Assembly (NCBI RefSeq): GCF_036417845.1
Contig: NC_089990.1
Location: 2,492,001-2,556,000, forward strand
DNA: 64,000 bases
Direction: 5' to 3'
Origin: Apteryx mantelli
Taxonomy: Eukaryota; Chordata; Aves; Apterygiformes; Apterygidae
Within the stretch, counting starts at the first letter, position 1, and every line of letters starts with the position of its first letter. Under the pieces are notes generated by a model. It was given only the letters and a program-made list of their open reading frames with translations. It had not been told where the DNA came from and did not search any database. Of this stretch, positions 1-11,500 are shown in pieces. The translations under genes were made by a program, and so were the position numbers.

Positions 1-637
1 TCCAAGCTTTTTAAACTATTTTTTAAAAAAGAAAGAAGAGTTCTTAAATATTGGTATATTGAATATTTTAATGGAAGTTTTAAAAAATGTTTTACCATCC
101 TTTACACAGTTTTTTTTTCCTATTTTTTTCTGTCTTTAAGTCTTCTATTTTGATAGAAATTGCTTGGAACGAAACATTCTGAATTAGATACTAGGGAAAT
201 CATACCAAGCTGATTATTATTTTGTCAGATATGTGTATTTGTTGGTATGTAGTATTTACTATTTTAGACTTTTCCAGAAAAACTATTTCACTTATGCTTA
301 ATAGTTTAGAACATTCTAACCAGTCATGCCAACAGTAAACCATCTTTTTGATTAAAAATGTGATACTTAAATTCTCTTAAGTCACCCGTCTAAATACTAG
401 CTTAAAAATGACCTGGCTGTCTTCTATAAGATAGTCTGGTTCTAACCCCTTCTCATGGCAAAAAGAGCAAGTCCAGCACTCTAAGGAGACATTGTAAAGT
501 TTTCCAAAGCACTGGAAAGACCTGGGAACCTACAGCCCATTATTTTCTATCTTGAACTGTGTATCACGGCTGATTCAGCATGACTTTCTTAATAAAAAGT
601 AGTAAAGGTCAAATGAAAGCCTGTAAGACTCACTTAC

Positions 638-797
638 TGCATCTTCTTCCAAGTTAAAAAGGTTCAATTGGCACTTGAAATTAGTTACAGATTGTTCAGA
701 TAAGTCTTTTCCTTTATTTGAATGGTAATGAAGAAAGCTGCTTCCGATACAAGTAAGGCCACTGACCCTTCTTGTGATTTCATTGAAAAAATATTGC
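638..797 (-). CDS. candidate coding exon, unidentified
   Basis: On the minus strand an acceptor with a T-rich tract (TTTTTTGTCAG) precedes position 797, and a full-consensus donor (GTAAGTGAG) follows position 638. The 160-bp block between them is open in one frame for 53 codons after one leading base and ends in phase 0. The other two frames have stops. The peptide, beginning QYFFNEITRR and ending NLEEDA, is not one I recognise. It could belong to a gene beyond the left edge or be a chance open block. Only the splice signals and the open frame support it. Confidence 0.22.
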
Positions 798-1248
798 CTG
801 ACAAAAAAGAAAGTACTGAGCACTATACTGCAGTTAGTAAAAACTAAGCCTTTGCAACAGCTTGAATGCTAAGACTAAAACCGAACAAATACAATATAAT
901 ACGTGAACAAAGAGGATCCTTAAACCAAAATAAATAAATATTTCATCAAATCAAATCTCAACATAGGCAACACTTTTAATAAGAAAATGATTTCTCATAT
1001 TAAAATACATTTTTCAATCACTAAACAGTGTGCATTTCTCTCTGTATGAAATGGAAAAATTATCACAGGACAAAACCAGAATACACGACAGCCAAAGAAA
1101 CCCAAGACAAGTTAGTTAGAAATACAACAATTAAGGACAAAGTTATTCACTACCTCATTTTCCAACTCCCACATTAACTCCTAAAGACAGCAAGGAAAAG
1201 CCCTGAAGTGTATTTAGCAAAAGATAGTTAGATGTTAAGACAAATTAC

Positions 1249-1471
1249 CAGATGACACTCAGCAGTGTGCTTCCAGCTGGCATTTTGTGTAACAGAACAG
1301 CTCATAGCGCCCAGGATCCAAACTCTGGTGAAGGTAGTTTCCCATTTAGCCTTGATACTCTCCAGAACTGAGGGTCCCAAAGGCAACAAATAGCTCCTTA
1401 AACTAGTTAGTGATGACTCTGTAAAAGTCCTCTTTAAGGATTTTAAAGCATAATAATCACTTATACAGGAC
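1249..1471 (-). CDS. candidate coding exon, unidentified
   Basis: The minus strand shows a pyrimidine-containing acceptor (TTTGTTTTTGCATAG) before 1471 and a weaker donor (CTG|GTAATT) after 1249. The 223-bp block is open for 74 codons after one leading base and leaves in phase 0. Its peptide includes SYLLPLGPSVLES and WETTFTRVW, which do not look like simple-sequence translation, but I cannot name a family. Its entry phase fits the candidate block at 1627-1697. Its exit phase does not fit the block at 638-797, so these blocks do not make one simple gene model. Confidence 0.2.
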
Positions 1472-1626
1472 CTATGCAAAAACAAAGCTTCAAGCTCCCT
1501 CTGCTGGTTCCTAAACAATAATGGAAGGGGGAAGTAAAAATGGAAGTTTTTAGCTCCACAGAAGACAAATCAAAACAGACCATCTCCTGCCAGTTTTCCT
1601 CTTTCCTTCTCCCCCTTGTTACATAC

Positions 1627-1697
1627 CTCAAGGACAAGGAAAAGCTTCTCAGATAAAGGACATACTGTTGTGTCCACACCAGAGTAAACATTTTTGA
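1627..1697 (-). CDS. candidate coding exon, unidentified
   Basis: A 71-bp minus-strand block lies between an AT-rich TAG acceptor and a strong donor, GAG|GTATGT. Two frames are open. One carries 23 codons plus two bases, exactly the phase needed to join the candidate exon at 1249-1471. The acceptor has a poor pyrimidine tract, so this is weaker than its neighbour. Confidence 0.15.
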
Positions 1698-4600
1698 CTA
1701 CATTATAAAATTTTAAATACAACTAGACTGTATTTCATGTTGGTATACTTGATCATAATTACTTCCTAAAATATTGGCCCAAATCTTTCTTGATAATACC
1801 TGCTTTTCCTTCTCCTTGATTTCTCTCTAAAGATTTAATTTTCTCATTATTTTTTCACAAGAATCTATTCAAGATACTGTGAAGTCTGCCTGTTGGTTCA
1901 TTTAAGACCCACCAGCAAATAGCCATATAACCTAGGAACACACATGAAATACTTCTGCTGTACAATTTTATTTGTCTTCCAGTTACATTTACAAATTGAC
2001 TCATAAAAGATAAAGCAGTTTTCAAAATGAACCCTACCTGAGCTAAAAAAGTTTATTCTCTTCTCTATACATGTCATCAGCTTCAGAATTGCTGATTATA
2101 TTTAACAAAATTTCACTATTTCTTGACTCTGAGGATCTCTACAAAAGGAACATGATGATTATACCCCAGTTCAGTTGAGAAAGTTAGATTTCTCTCTTCC
2201 TTTCCTTCCTTCTCATTTAATCTGAAGTTTTTTTATGGCTTTCAAATTTGGAATTCAAACGACCAAAGACTAACACTACCGTTACACTAGCAGTTGTAAA
2301 AGTAATTCCAAGAATGCAGAAACATCTTGCAGCATTTCAAATAGGCTTCACTTCACATGCGTCTGCTCATAAACAAAAATATTGAAATATTATCTGGTAT
2401 TAACATTACATAGAAGCTCATTCAATCTATTTAACATGAAATTAACTTCTACAAAAATACACAGTCAACTTACAAGAAACACTAGCAATGTAAGAGTGAG
2501 GAATGAGATCTGTTCAGAAAACAGAGAGCAAATGTTTCTTGGGAAACTCAAATTAAAAAAAAAAGGATACAAGAGTCAAATTTGTTCTAAGAGTAACTTC
2601 AGTTTTAAGCATTTCCAAAAAACTAGAGAAAACTACATGCATTAAAGACATAACTACTAAACCTTTCTGAATGCCAGTTCTCATAAACAAATGTTTCTAA
2701 AGAGAGAAGAAATAAGTTTTCCCCAGGAAAGGGCAGAAGATCTGTATACAGAACGGACTAGTACAAAATCCTGGCCCCATTCAAATACACAGCAATTCTC
2801 AGAGAGAAATCTGCAGGGCAAAATTTAGTTCTGAACACGTTTCTTCCTCAGATCAGCTAAGCCTGCCTACCTCTTTAAATCATAGTTCTGCAGAGGTAAA
2901 ATTAACTAATTATGATAATCAAGCCTTTATATTTATTTCTTAATCCCTTTAAAAATTGATACTGAAAAAAAATATTCTTCTACCAGTGTTAGCAAGCCTG
3001 GGACTTCCAGAAGATCAAAATTATTAAACAAGCTGTATATAGCCAGTAAGATAATGAAGCTTACTTAATATTTTGCCTGTGGCTATCTAATCAGTCGTAT
3101 CTCCATCTATTTTTAAATGCCTCCAAATCCCCAAGTTTCAAGGCAAAAGGCAACATACTCAGACAAGCAAATTTATGGGCTCTCTATCTACCCCCTCAAA
3201 CAGTTTCAGAATGGCCGGGGCAGTCCAAAAGCAGCATGATAATATTTAATGTTAAAACAAGCCAGACAAGAACTAGCTGAAGAGCTGCCTAACATTAAAC
3301 ACTGAAACCTCCATAGTTTATGGTATAGGTCTATGAACAAGCAAGTGCAAACTAAATTCTTATGTGGATGTATTGCACATTAGTGACCTTCTAGTCCCTA
3401 GTCAGGTATGTAGCCCCTATCATGACACAGGAAGCAACAGAATCCTCAAAAAAAAAAAATAAATAGTAGTAAAAAACTCACTAAGGCAAAGGCACACACA
3501 CATGCAGCTCGCAAAGCTGTGGGTAACTTTGGCTGTGTAGAAAAAAACATTATGTTTTTTGTTACATCGCTCAGAGTAGCTACAAAAAAAAAGGTGTAGT
3601 ATACGGTATCTTTCCTAAGATATTTTATCAATAATATTAAAAGAATGTACCTAGAGTATACGGTTTATAACATATTCCTCCTCTACACGGGAGAAACTGG
3701 AAGATTCAAAAGTGTTTAAAAGAAAGCTGCACTGAAAATAAGTGTAAACGTGGGGAAAAGACCACGTTTTAAGAAAACAATTTAATTTAGGCTGCAAATG
3801 TGAGATATGATTCCAGAATATTTTAGGCTGTTTTTTCTGTCTTTTCTGTTTCTTATTTTTACAGTAACTTTGGATGCTTCATTACATAACATCCTGGTAA
3901 AGCTTCAAAGTGATTTGAGTAACACATTCAAAACATAGCTTGAAACTGTTCTGACATGTTTCCTCATCTCTGTACACTTTCACTGAAAAAATCCTGCATG
4001 ATTAAAAACACTTACTCAAACATTTCCACAACACTAGAAAGACCATGTGATCCTGAACACCAGTGAACTAAGAGCTAATTCCTATTCTAAAGCTTCATAC
4101 CTTCTTCCCTCAGCCCCAAAACGATAAAACAAAAAATTAAGTCCCAGCAGTCAGGAAAAAAAATTCTTTACCCCACTATATATCACAACACAACACAAGT
4201 AGTTCCAGCTTCAAATCTCTACAATCATTTCTTTACCTCACAACTGCAGGAAGAGTTTGAAGCTACTGAAAGAGGTCAGTAGATTCCCTCTCGCTGTGCG
4301 GAAAGGCAGAGGGGTTAAAGGAATAACTAAAACAAATTAGCTTCTCCATCACCGCAGTATTGCGAATCATATTATCGTATCTGCGGAGAGCAGTACTATA
4401 TCTTACAAAACAGGAGCTGTTCCTAACCCAACACTACCAATACCTATCTTGAAACAATCTTGCAGCCTGCCCCTTTGACAGAGCTGGCCTAGTCTACTTA
4501 CCCACTGCTCACTTCCCTCTCTCCAACACTGTACTCAAGAAAAGATCACGTGTGAGAGGCCGAGGAGGAAAAGCTACTCCAAGGGAGCGTCCCGGTTAGC

Positions 4601-4904
4601 AGAAACAGAGCTGGGACCTTGACTCACCAAGGAGGACTATGAAGACCTGAACTTGAGCAAAAGCACCTTCATATTTTTCATATATGACAGAATGTTAAAA
4701 TGCAGAATACTATGATAAGGCTTTTCCTTGCATATAAAAAGAGTGCCTAGATGAAAAGGAAAGACAGGGAGTAACACAGAATAGAAAAAAAACCACAGGG
4801 GTGAGTGGCATAACTGGCTGCACCCCAAGACACTGAGAAGAAAGCAAACTGGAGAAGCTGGAGCACTCAGCATTAAACCATGAGATAGCATTCAACAGAA
4901 CTGA

Positions 4905-5541
4905 CAAAGTGTTGAAAAATAGATTTTATTCCTCCTGTACTAAAGTGATGACACCATACAAGTTCCCAGTTATATGAAAACAGCTTTTGGTAACCGAACC
5001 ATTAATTTCAGAGTTATTACTGTAGCTTTAAAATGCTAAAAAAAAAAAAACCCTACAGACTGAAGTCCACTTATTTGTTTTAATAAGTGTATTTCCATGA
5101 AGTCCACACTGTCCACCTCTGTGTTCAATGAATTTGGCTGGGTAGGAAGTTAGCTATAGCAATCATCTGAACTGAATACAACAGTTCTCCAACCCATAAA
5201 CAGTCTTCATAATTTAAAAAATTCACTTCATAATTTAAAATATATCAATGACACTCTGCTTTTCTTTCAGCTAGAATGTGCCAACATTACTGCTTGATTT
5301 TATGAAAGAGCTTGCAAAAAATATATCAACTTCAAAATGTACAGAAAAAGATATTAGAGAGCTGATATTTTTGAACTACCTGATGTATTTAGAAAGAAGA
5401 GCAAGCTAGGAGTGAAGTATCATATATTACAAGTATTTAAACATGTAAGCCATACTGTATACACCTTTCTAGTGTAGTGTAGGGTTAGTTACATAAAGGG
5501 TATTTTGAAAGCATGTACAAAGAACCACAGCTTTGATTAAC
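4905..5541 (-). other. CHMP1B: probable CHMP1B 3' UTR
   Basis: This is the stretch between the CHMP1B stop codon and the first canonical AATAAA on the minus strand. It is AT-rich and has no significant open frame. The 3' boundary is inferred only from the hexamer. Confidence 0.35.
4925..4930 (-). terminator. candidate CHMP1B polyadenylation signal
   Basis: TTTATT on the plus strand reads AATAAA on the minus strand. It is the first canonical hexamer I find downstream of the CHMP1B stop codon, about 610 nt away, and a T/GT-rich stretch follows it on the minus strand. Longer 3' UTRs using signals further left are possible. Confidence 0.35.
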
Positions 5542-5586
5542 TTAAACTTGATCACGTAGGCGGGCCAGTCTCTGTGACAGCTCATC
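5542..5586 (-). CDS. CHMP1B: CHMP1B coding exon 8 (MIM1 motif and stop)
   Basis: These 45 coding bases read [14 protein letters not shown] and then TAA at 5544-5542. The acceptor is CTTCTGCAG. The short helix matches the MIM1 consensus that recruits MIT-domain proteins such as VPS4 and spastin, so one small exon carries the whole recycling and partner-binding signal. Confidence 0.96.
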   Translation of the reverse strand, partial: DELSQRLARLRDQV

Positions 5587-8500
5587 CTGCAGAAGTGCGA
5601 AAGGAAAAAAAAGAGTAATATGAAAATTAATTGTTACAAAGTTCTGCAATGGTGAAGCAATCTCATGTCAAGGTGGTATGAAATAAACTTCTACAAGTCA
5701 TAACAAGATTTGCTTAAGAGCGGCTATACTGAGTCAGACCAGAGGTCCATCTAGCTATCTTGTCTCCAACAGTGGATACCTAGAAACAAAGTGCAGAACA
5801 CACCAAGTATAGATAATTTTTAGGTATGATCTTTGCAAATGTAAATCAGAGTTTACAGAACTGCATCCTTATGTGGATGTGAAAAGAACCTCAGTTGCAC
5901 CCTCAGGTGACCAAGGCTGGTACTGCTAGGAGGATATAGCAGTAGATTTAACTTTTTTTGGAGGATTGGTACAAGGCAAAGCTGAACCTTCAAAGATTCT
6001 GGAACACTTGTGGCTTCTCAAACATGGGTCAGCTAACACAATTCTCTAGAGCCTTCTGCACTACAACAAGATGAGAGGAGCAAACTGCTTGCCTTGTATG
6101 TCCTCAAATATATTCCCCAGCATGGGAAAAGCAGCTCTGTATTTGTGCAACCTTTACCTCAAAATGTGCCCACGCACAAGAAATTCTAAGATATCCATCT
6201 AGAGCAAATATAGAATCCTTTGCACTATTTCTTTAAGATCTTTTACACATTAAAGGGAGAAGAAAAAGGCCTAGCGTATCTTCTGGGAGATGGCTGGATT
6301 CATTAGTTTCAGAGTAGGTAGGACAGACGATTAGTCTGAACTCCGTGAAACACCATGCAAAACTACACCTGAAATTTCTAAATTTACTGTATTTACTAAA
6401 CAGGCAAACATATTGTTAAAATTATTTTGCTTTTAAAGACTGTTTCACCCACACTATTTACTATGGACAGATAATAATCTGATCAGAATTTCGTAAACTT
6501 GCTTTGATTGAGTAAAGCATTAATTCTCATACCCCACTTCTCTAGAACACATTAATTTCTACTGAATCTAATATCTACCTGTTCTGCCGAGGCAACACTT
6601 GTACCAACAGAACCTGTCTGTCCTTGAGGTAGTTCCATGTTCAGATCAAGACTACAGTTAATAAAAGAGAACAAAAACAAAAAAAACACAAGTCAGGCAT
6701 ACAAGGCTAAAGGAAGAAGTACCTTAATTGACAAACGATGCAATATCTGAGATAGCATGAGGTCACTTGTGTCCCATGAACACATGAATATATTTAGGCA
6801 ATTTGAAAAGGAAACTTGATTTATCACCAAAAAGACAAATCTTCTACTATAACTAGCAATAAATAAATAAATTCTACTTAATCAGGGCTGAGCAAGATTT
6901 TGTTTAACAAAGGTATATTAGAAACAGCATATATATGAGTGACAAAAGGATACGAAACCTACACAAGTTCTACTGCAGAACTTGTCAAAGGTTCTCATCC
7001 TCAAGCCAGAGTGACACAACTCATGTGTCACCAACATAGCAATTAAAGTTCTCTGAAATATTTCAGCATAACTCCAAAGGTTTAAATAAATCATGAGGAT
7101 CCATTTTTGCAATGTGTAATTGGTGAGAGCAGAACTACAGAAAGTTTTAATGGGGATTTTGGGGGCGGGGGGAGGGGGAAGAGGAAAAGAATGGAGAAAC
7201 GTTGCAAGGATTGCTAATGCTAAAGCCAATCCAAGTAAATAATAAAATGCAATCCTGACATGACAAGTGAGCTAATGTTATATTAGGCTTTTGCACAACC
7301 TCCTCTGCACACTGACATTCACAGTAGCTTTGAATGGAAACAAAATGAAATAATGGCAACAAAACCATTACAAGAATTATGTCCAAAGGCGAAAGGAGAA
7401 TAATGATTCTTGTGTGCTCCAAGAGACTGATACATTTACAATGTTATCCCAGCTCAGAGTTAACCTTGAAGTGTTGTTGGAACTGACATTTATTCAAGTA
7501 ATATTCATCAAGCATACTACTTACCCTGCTTCATCTGCCATTTCTTGTAGAAGCATATCCACTTGGTTCTAAAGTAGAGAAACAAAAACTTGATCAGTTT
7601 GATATTGTAGCTTGTGACAAGTTCTTCCATTAAATCTTGAGACAATGGAAATTATTTTTAACAAAACTGATTTAAAGGGAAACATCTTTGACTGAACAAC
7701 TCTGTACTTAAGCACCAGAGGGCACTATATGAACTCAAAAGACAAGAAGCACAGCTCAGCCTGTCAAATTCCCATCACTTGAACTTTAGCTTCTGATCCA
7801 CAATGCTTCTTATAGAACGAAGCTTACATGTAGAAAAATTAATATATGTACTTGAATATGATAAGTGTTATCAACTGCTAATTATTAACCACTAAACCAC
7901 TGTTTTGCATAACATGGAAAAGAAAACCCTTCACCTCCAATAGATTTGGTTTATTGGATGTGGATTTAGGTTTACGTATTTATTTACAAATCACAGTTTC
8001 CAGTAAATTTCTCTCTCTGACAAAACTCCTGTTGAAATAACATTTTTCTAAAGGGGAGAGGTAATAAGCAATGCTTAACTATGTTAAGCATTGCTTAAGA
8101 ATGTGTTTTAGTAAACACTTATCTGACCTGAAAACAAGTAATTAATCTTTTTATGGCACTTATTACTGCTAAACTTGGTGGTGACTAATGTTGTTTTGTT
8201 AATATCAGGGAGTTAGAACTGTTGATTATTTCACAGTACATTTTGCTTTGATAACTGATTCTGCAGTGTCTGGCTCAGAAGCTCATTAAGAACTCACCAA
8301 AATGCTGCCTATTCAATAGGAGGGCTAATAGTCTCAATATATAATACAAAATGAAGCCTGCAGTAAGAGTGAAATTGAATACAATACGTATATGAGATCC
8401 TCTGTATTTGTGAATATAACTTGAACTAGTGCCTAAATCAAAGAAGCATAAAGCCAAAGTGAAAACACTCCATTTTTCAAAGTAGGCAGAAACAAAAGAG

Positions 8501-11500
8501 AAGCAGGCAATATTCCCATATAGTTTAGTCATATCCAATTTTTTTAAGCTTGCTTAATTTTAATTTATTATTCTTACTTGTGGCGTTGTTAGTGTAGTAG
8601 TGCTGCTCATTGTGTCTTCCATCTGTTGCGTCTGAACATCTAGTGTTTCAAACTGATGCTCAAATTTATCCATTAGTGCAGATATCTACAAACAATAAGA
8701 ATCCAGTCAATGATCTGCAGGTAACAGAAGAGCTATATATCTCAACAGGTAAAACTAGAATCACAGAATAATTAAGACTGCACACAATTTCTAGAGTTTA
8801 TCTGGTGCAACATCCACCCATCCCCCAAGCAGGGCCAAATTTGAAGTTGATTTAACTGAAGTTAGAGCAGGTCGCTCAGGGCCTGGTCCAGTCAAGTTCT
8901 GAGCATCTCCAAGGATGGAGACTCCACAACCACCCTGAGCAACCTGTTCCAGCGTCCAGTATCCTCACTGCTAAAACTTTTGTCCTTATTACTTCCTTGG
9001 AACATCCCTTTTGTACAAAACTTGCATCCACTGCCCTTTGTGCTTTCAATGTGCGCCTCCAAGAAGAGCAAGTTTCTACTTACCTTTTCCAAGTTCATGC
9101 TCTTCAGTGTGGCATCCATAGATTTAACTACCCCTGCCATTGACTTTGTTACCTGAAATGAGATAAAGTAAAGGAAAACTATTACAAAAAAAAAAAAAGC
9201 AGCTTCTTAATAACCTCTTTTCTCTACCTGAGAGATTCTACAATATCGATTAGTAGGGCAAGTATTATGGCTATGTAGATTCTTCACCTTTTTTATGCCT
9301 CCTACCACTTCAGAAGTTTATAGATTAACTCATTCACTTGAAATAAGTGTTCTGAGCTGAAACCCACTAAAGAAAGTGAGATCTATATGGCATGTTAGAG
9401 GGTCTCAAATTGTCAAATGTCAGGAGATATATTTGGTATACTCATTATGGGGTAGAATAAACTCTCTGTCTGAACAGCAGTGCAGTAGTGTACCACCTTA
9501 ACAGATTACGCGAGCTAAAAAAGTTTCTGGATCAGGAAGCCCTATGTCATGACTTAATGTATTTGGAAAGTGAAAGGGAGCAGTACCTTTCACAATAATT
9601 TAACAGCCTAACTAGAGAAGACCCTGTATCTTTAGGAGCATGAGCAGTAAGAGCCAAAGGTTACAAGCTACAAGACACAGTGGAGAGCAATTAATTTCTA
9701 AATAGCAACTGTCAGTTAATTCCATTTCCTGATTTATTATTGACTGCACCTGAAAACAAAACTCAAACTTTTCAGCTCATTATAGATAGAATTAAGACAC
9801 TTACAAGATTGGAGATCCTGTCCCTGCAACAAATTCATACCGAGAACTGCGAAAACAGCCTTACCTTGCCCATTGTCACTGCAGTCTGAACTCTTGCTGC
9901 TACAGCATCTACCCTGGCACTCATGCGCAAGAAATTGATTGCTTGATTCTTCTGTCGGATAGCATTTTCTGCATGTATCCGTGCAACTTCCATATTACCC
10001 TTCTGGATTGCCTTTTAAAAGCAAACAAACACATTTTAACTTTCCCTGACCTTTGCAAACAGGATTTCTGGATAGCCTATTTCATTTCTTAAATAAGCAT
10101 TAATCCATCACAATATCTTTTTATGAAAAGAGGAAAAAAAAAATCTTTTACCTTTTTTCCCCAACAGTTCTCAAACCTTTAAGATGTGAACGCCTAATCT
10201 CTTTCCAAGGAAAGAGATGTCTAGCATGCACTTCAAGTAGAAGGTTTTTATAGAAGGTAAACATAAATTTACCCTTCCCTAAAAATGTTTTCAGTATCAA
10301 TCACCAAATACAGATACTGTTGGCATGACTATATTTCATGGACAAAAAAAAAAAATCGTTAACTAAGTTCAGGCTCTTTCTTTACTACATCAAGGACTCA
10401 AAAACTATTTTAAAGTTTTTCTTCATAAACACTTTTAAAACAAGATGATAAACAGTAAGGCAAAATATTTTAACTTTGGGAATAATGTAGTCGCTCTCAA
10501 AATACATTCAAGACAATTTCTAAGGAAATAAATGCCACAAACTCTTAAATAAAGAGTGTATTCTTACACTTAATACGTATGTTAAGTTTTATAGTCATGT
10601 AACTTAAATCACAAGCATCTATCATAATAGTATTAGCATGAATAGCAGCAAAATGATAAAAAAAATACCAGAAAATTTTCTGCCGTAACACACAAACAAC
10701 AGATCTAAAAAGCACGCTTTCAGATTCACTGCTTACCTTCTTAATTTTAGCCTTTTCGGCCTTTTCTTCTTTGTCACATTTTTTTGAGTTTCTGCTAAGT
10801 TCTTTTGCAGCAAACTTCAAGTTAAACAGGTGCTCTACAGCACAAGTTAAGGGTCCAAGAATAGGATCAATATTTACGTACAGTATTCTGCTCTCGTTTG
10901 GTGCACCACCAAACCTAACGTATATTGCATTTCCTTTTTAATCATATTAAAACTTGTAGAATGTGATTTAAATAAACCTTTGAAATTCACACAATAGGGA
11001 GATCTACCAAGCTGTTTTGCAATTATAATGCCACATACCATTGTCATCTGGGTTCTAAAATGTAAGGCCACAGAAATAAGTTCAGATCCCAAACTAGCTT
11101 TGTTTGAAAGCAAACCCAATTCCGGCTGATAAAACAAAACAAACATCCCCCAGAGAAACTCTGAAAGTCTTATTCTGCCAGTTACTTTCACAGACAGAGT
11201 GTCCTTAGCTCTCAGTGAACTGGAACACCAAAGCATATGAAAGTTCATATGCTCATTACTGATTTGCCTGGAGGGGAAAAAAAAAAAAAAAAAAACAACT
11301 AGAAAAACCCCACACATCTCCCCCAAACAAGAGAGAAGTTTACAGTGCAGTAGTAAACAGGCTTGGCTGGCCACGCACAGGTACAAACCTGCAGGCAGGA
11401 CTGTCCTGTCAAGCAACAGCATGATCTCAAATTTATATTGCTCATGAAGCTCCCTTACAGAGCAGCCTCCCACTCTTGGGTCACTCAAGCAATTCGGGAG

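Larger units (their letters stand above)
1..4900. other. AT-rich flank left of CHMP1B, no identified gene
   Basis: This stretch lies beyond the likely 3' end of CHMP1B. It is AT-rich with scattered A and T runs and no recognisable transposon. A few short open blocks on the minus strand are bounded by splice-like sites (listed separately), but I could not identify a protein in them. Near 5205-5240, just to the right, a 15-bp sequence, CTTCATAATTTAAAA, is repeated with a 21-bp period. Confidence 0.4.

Noticed and set aside
2153-2225. Box C-like ATGATGA followed by CTGA about 65 nt later, as in a C/D snoRNA
   Set aside because: No terminal stem and no internal C'/D' boxes; both short motifs are common by chance.
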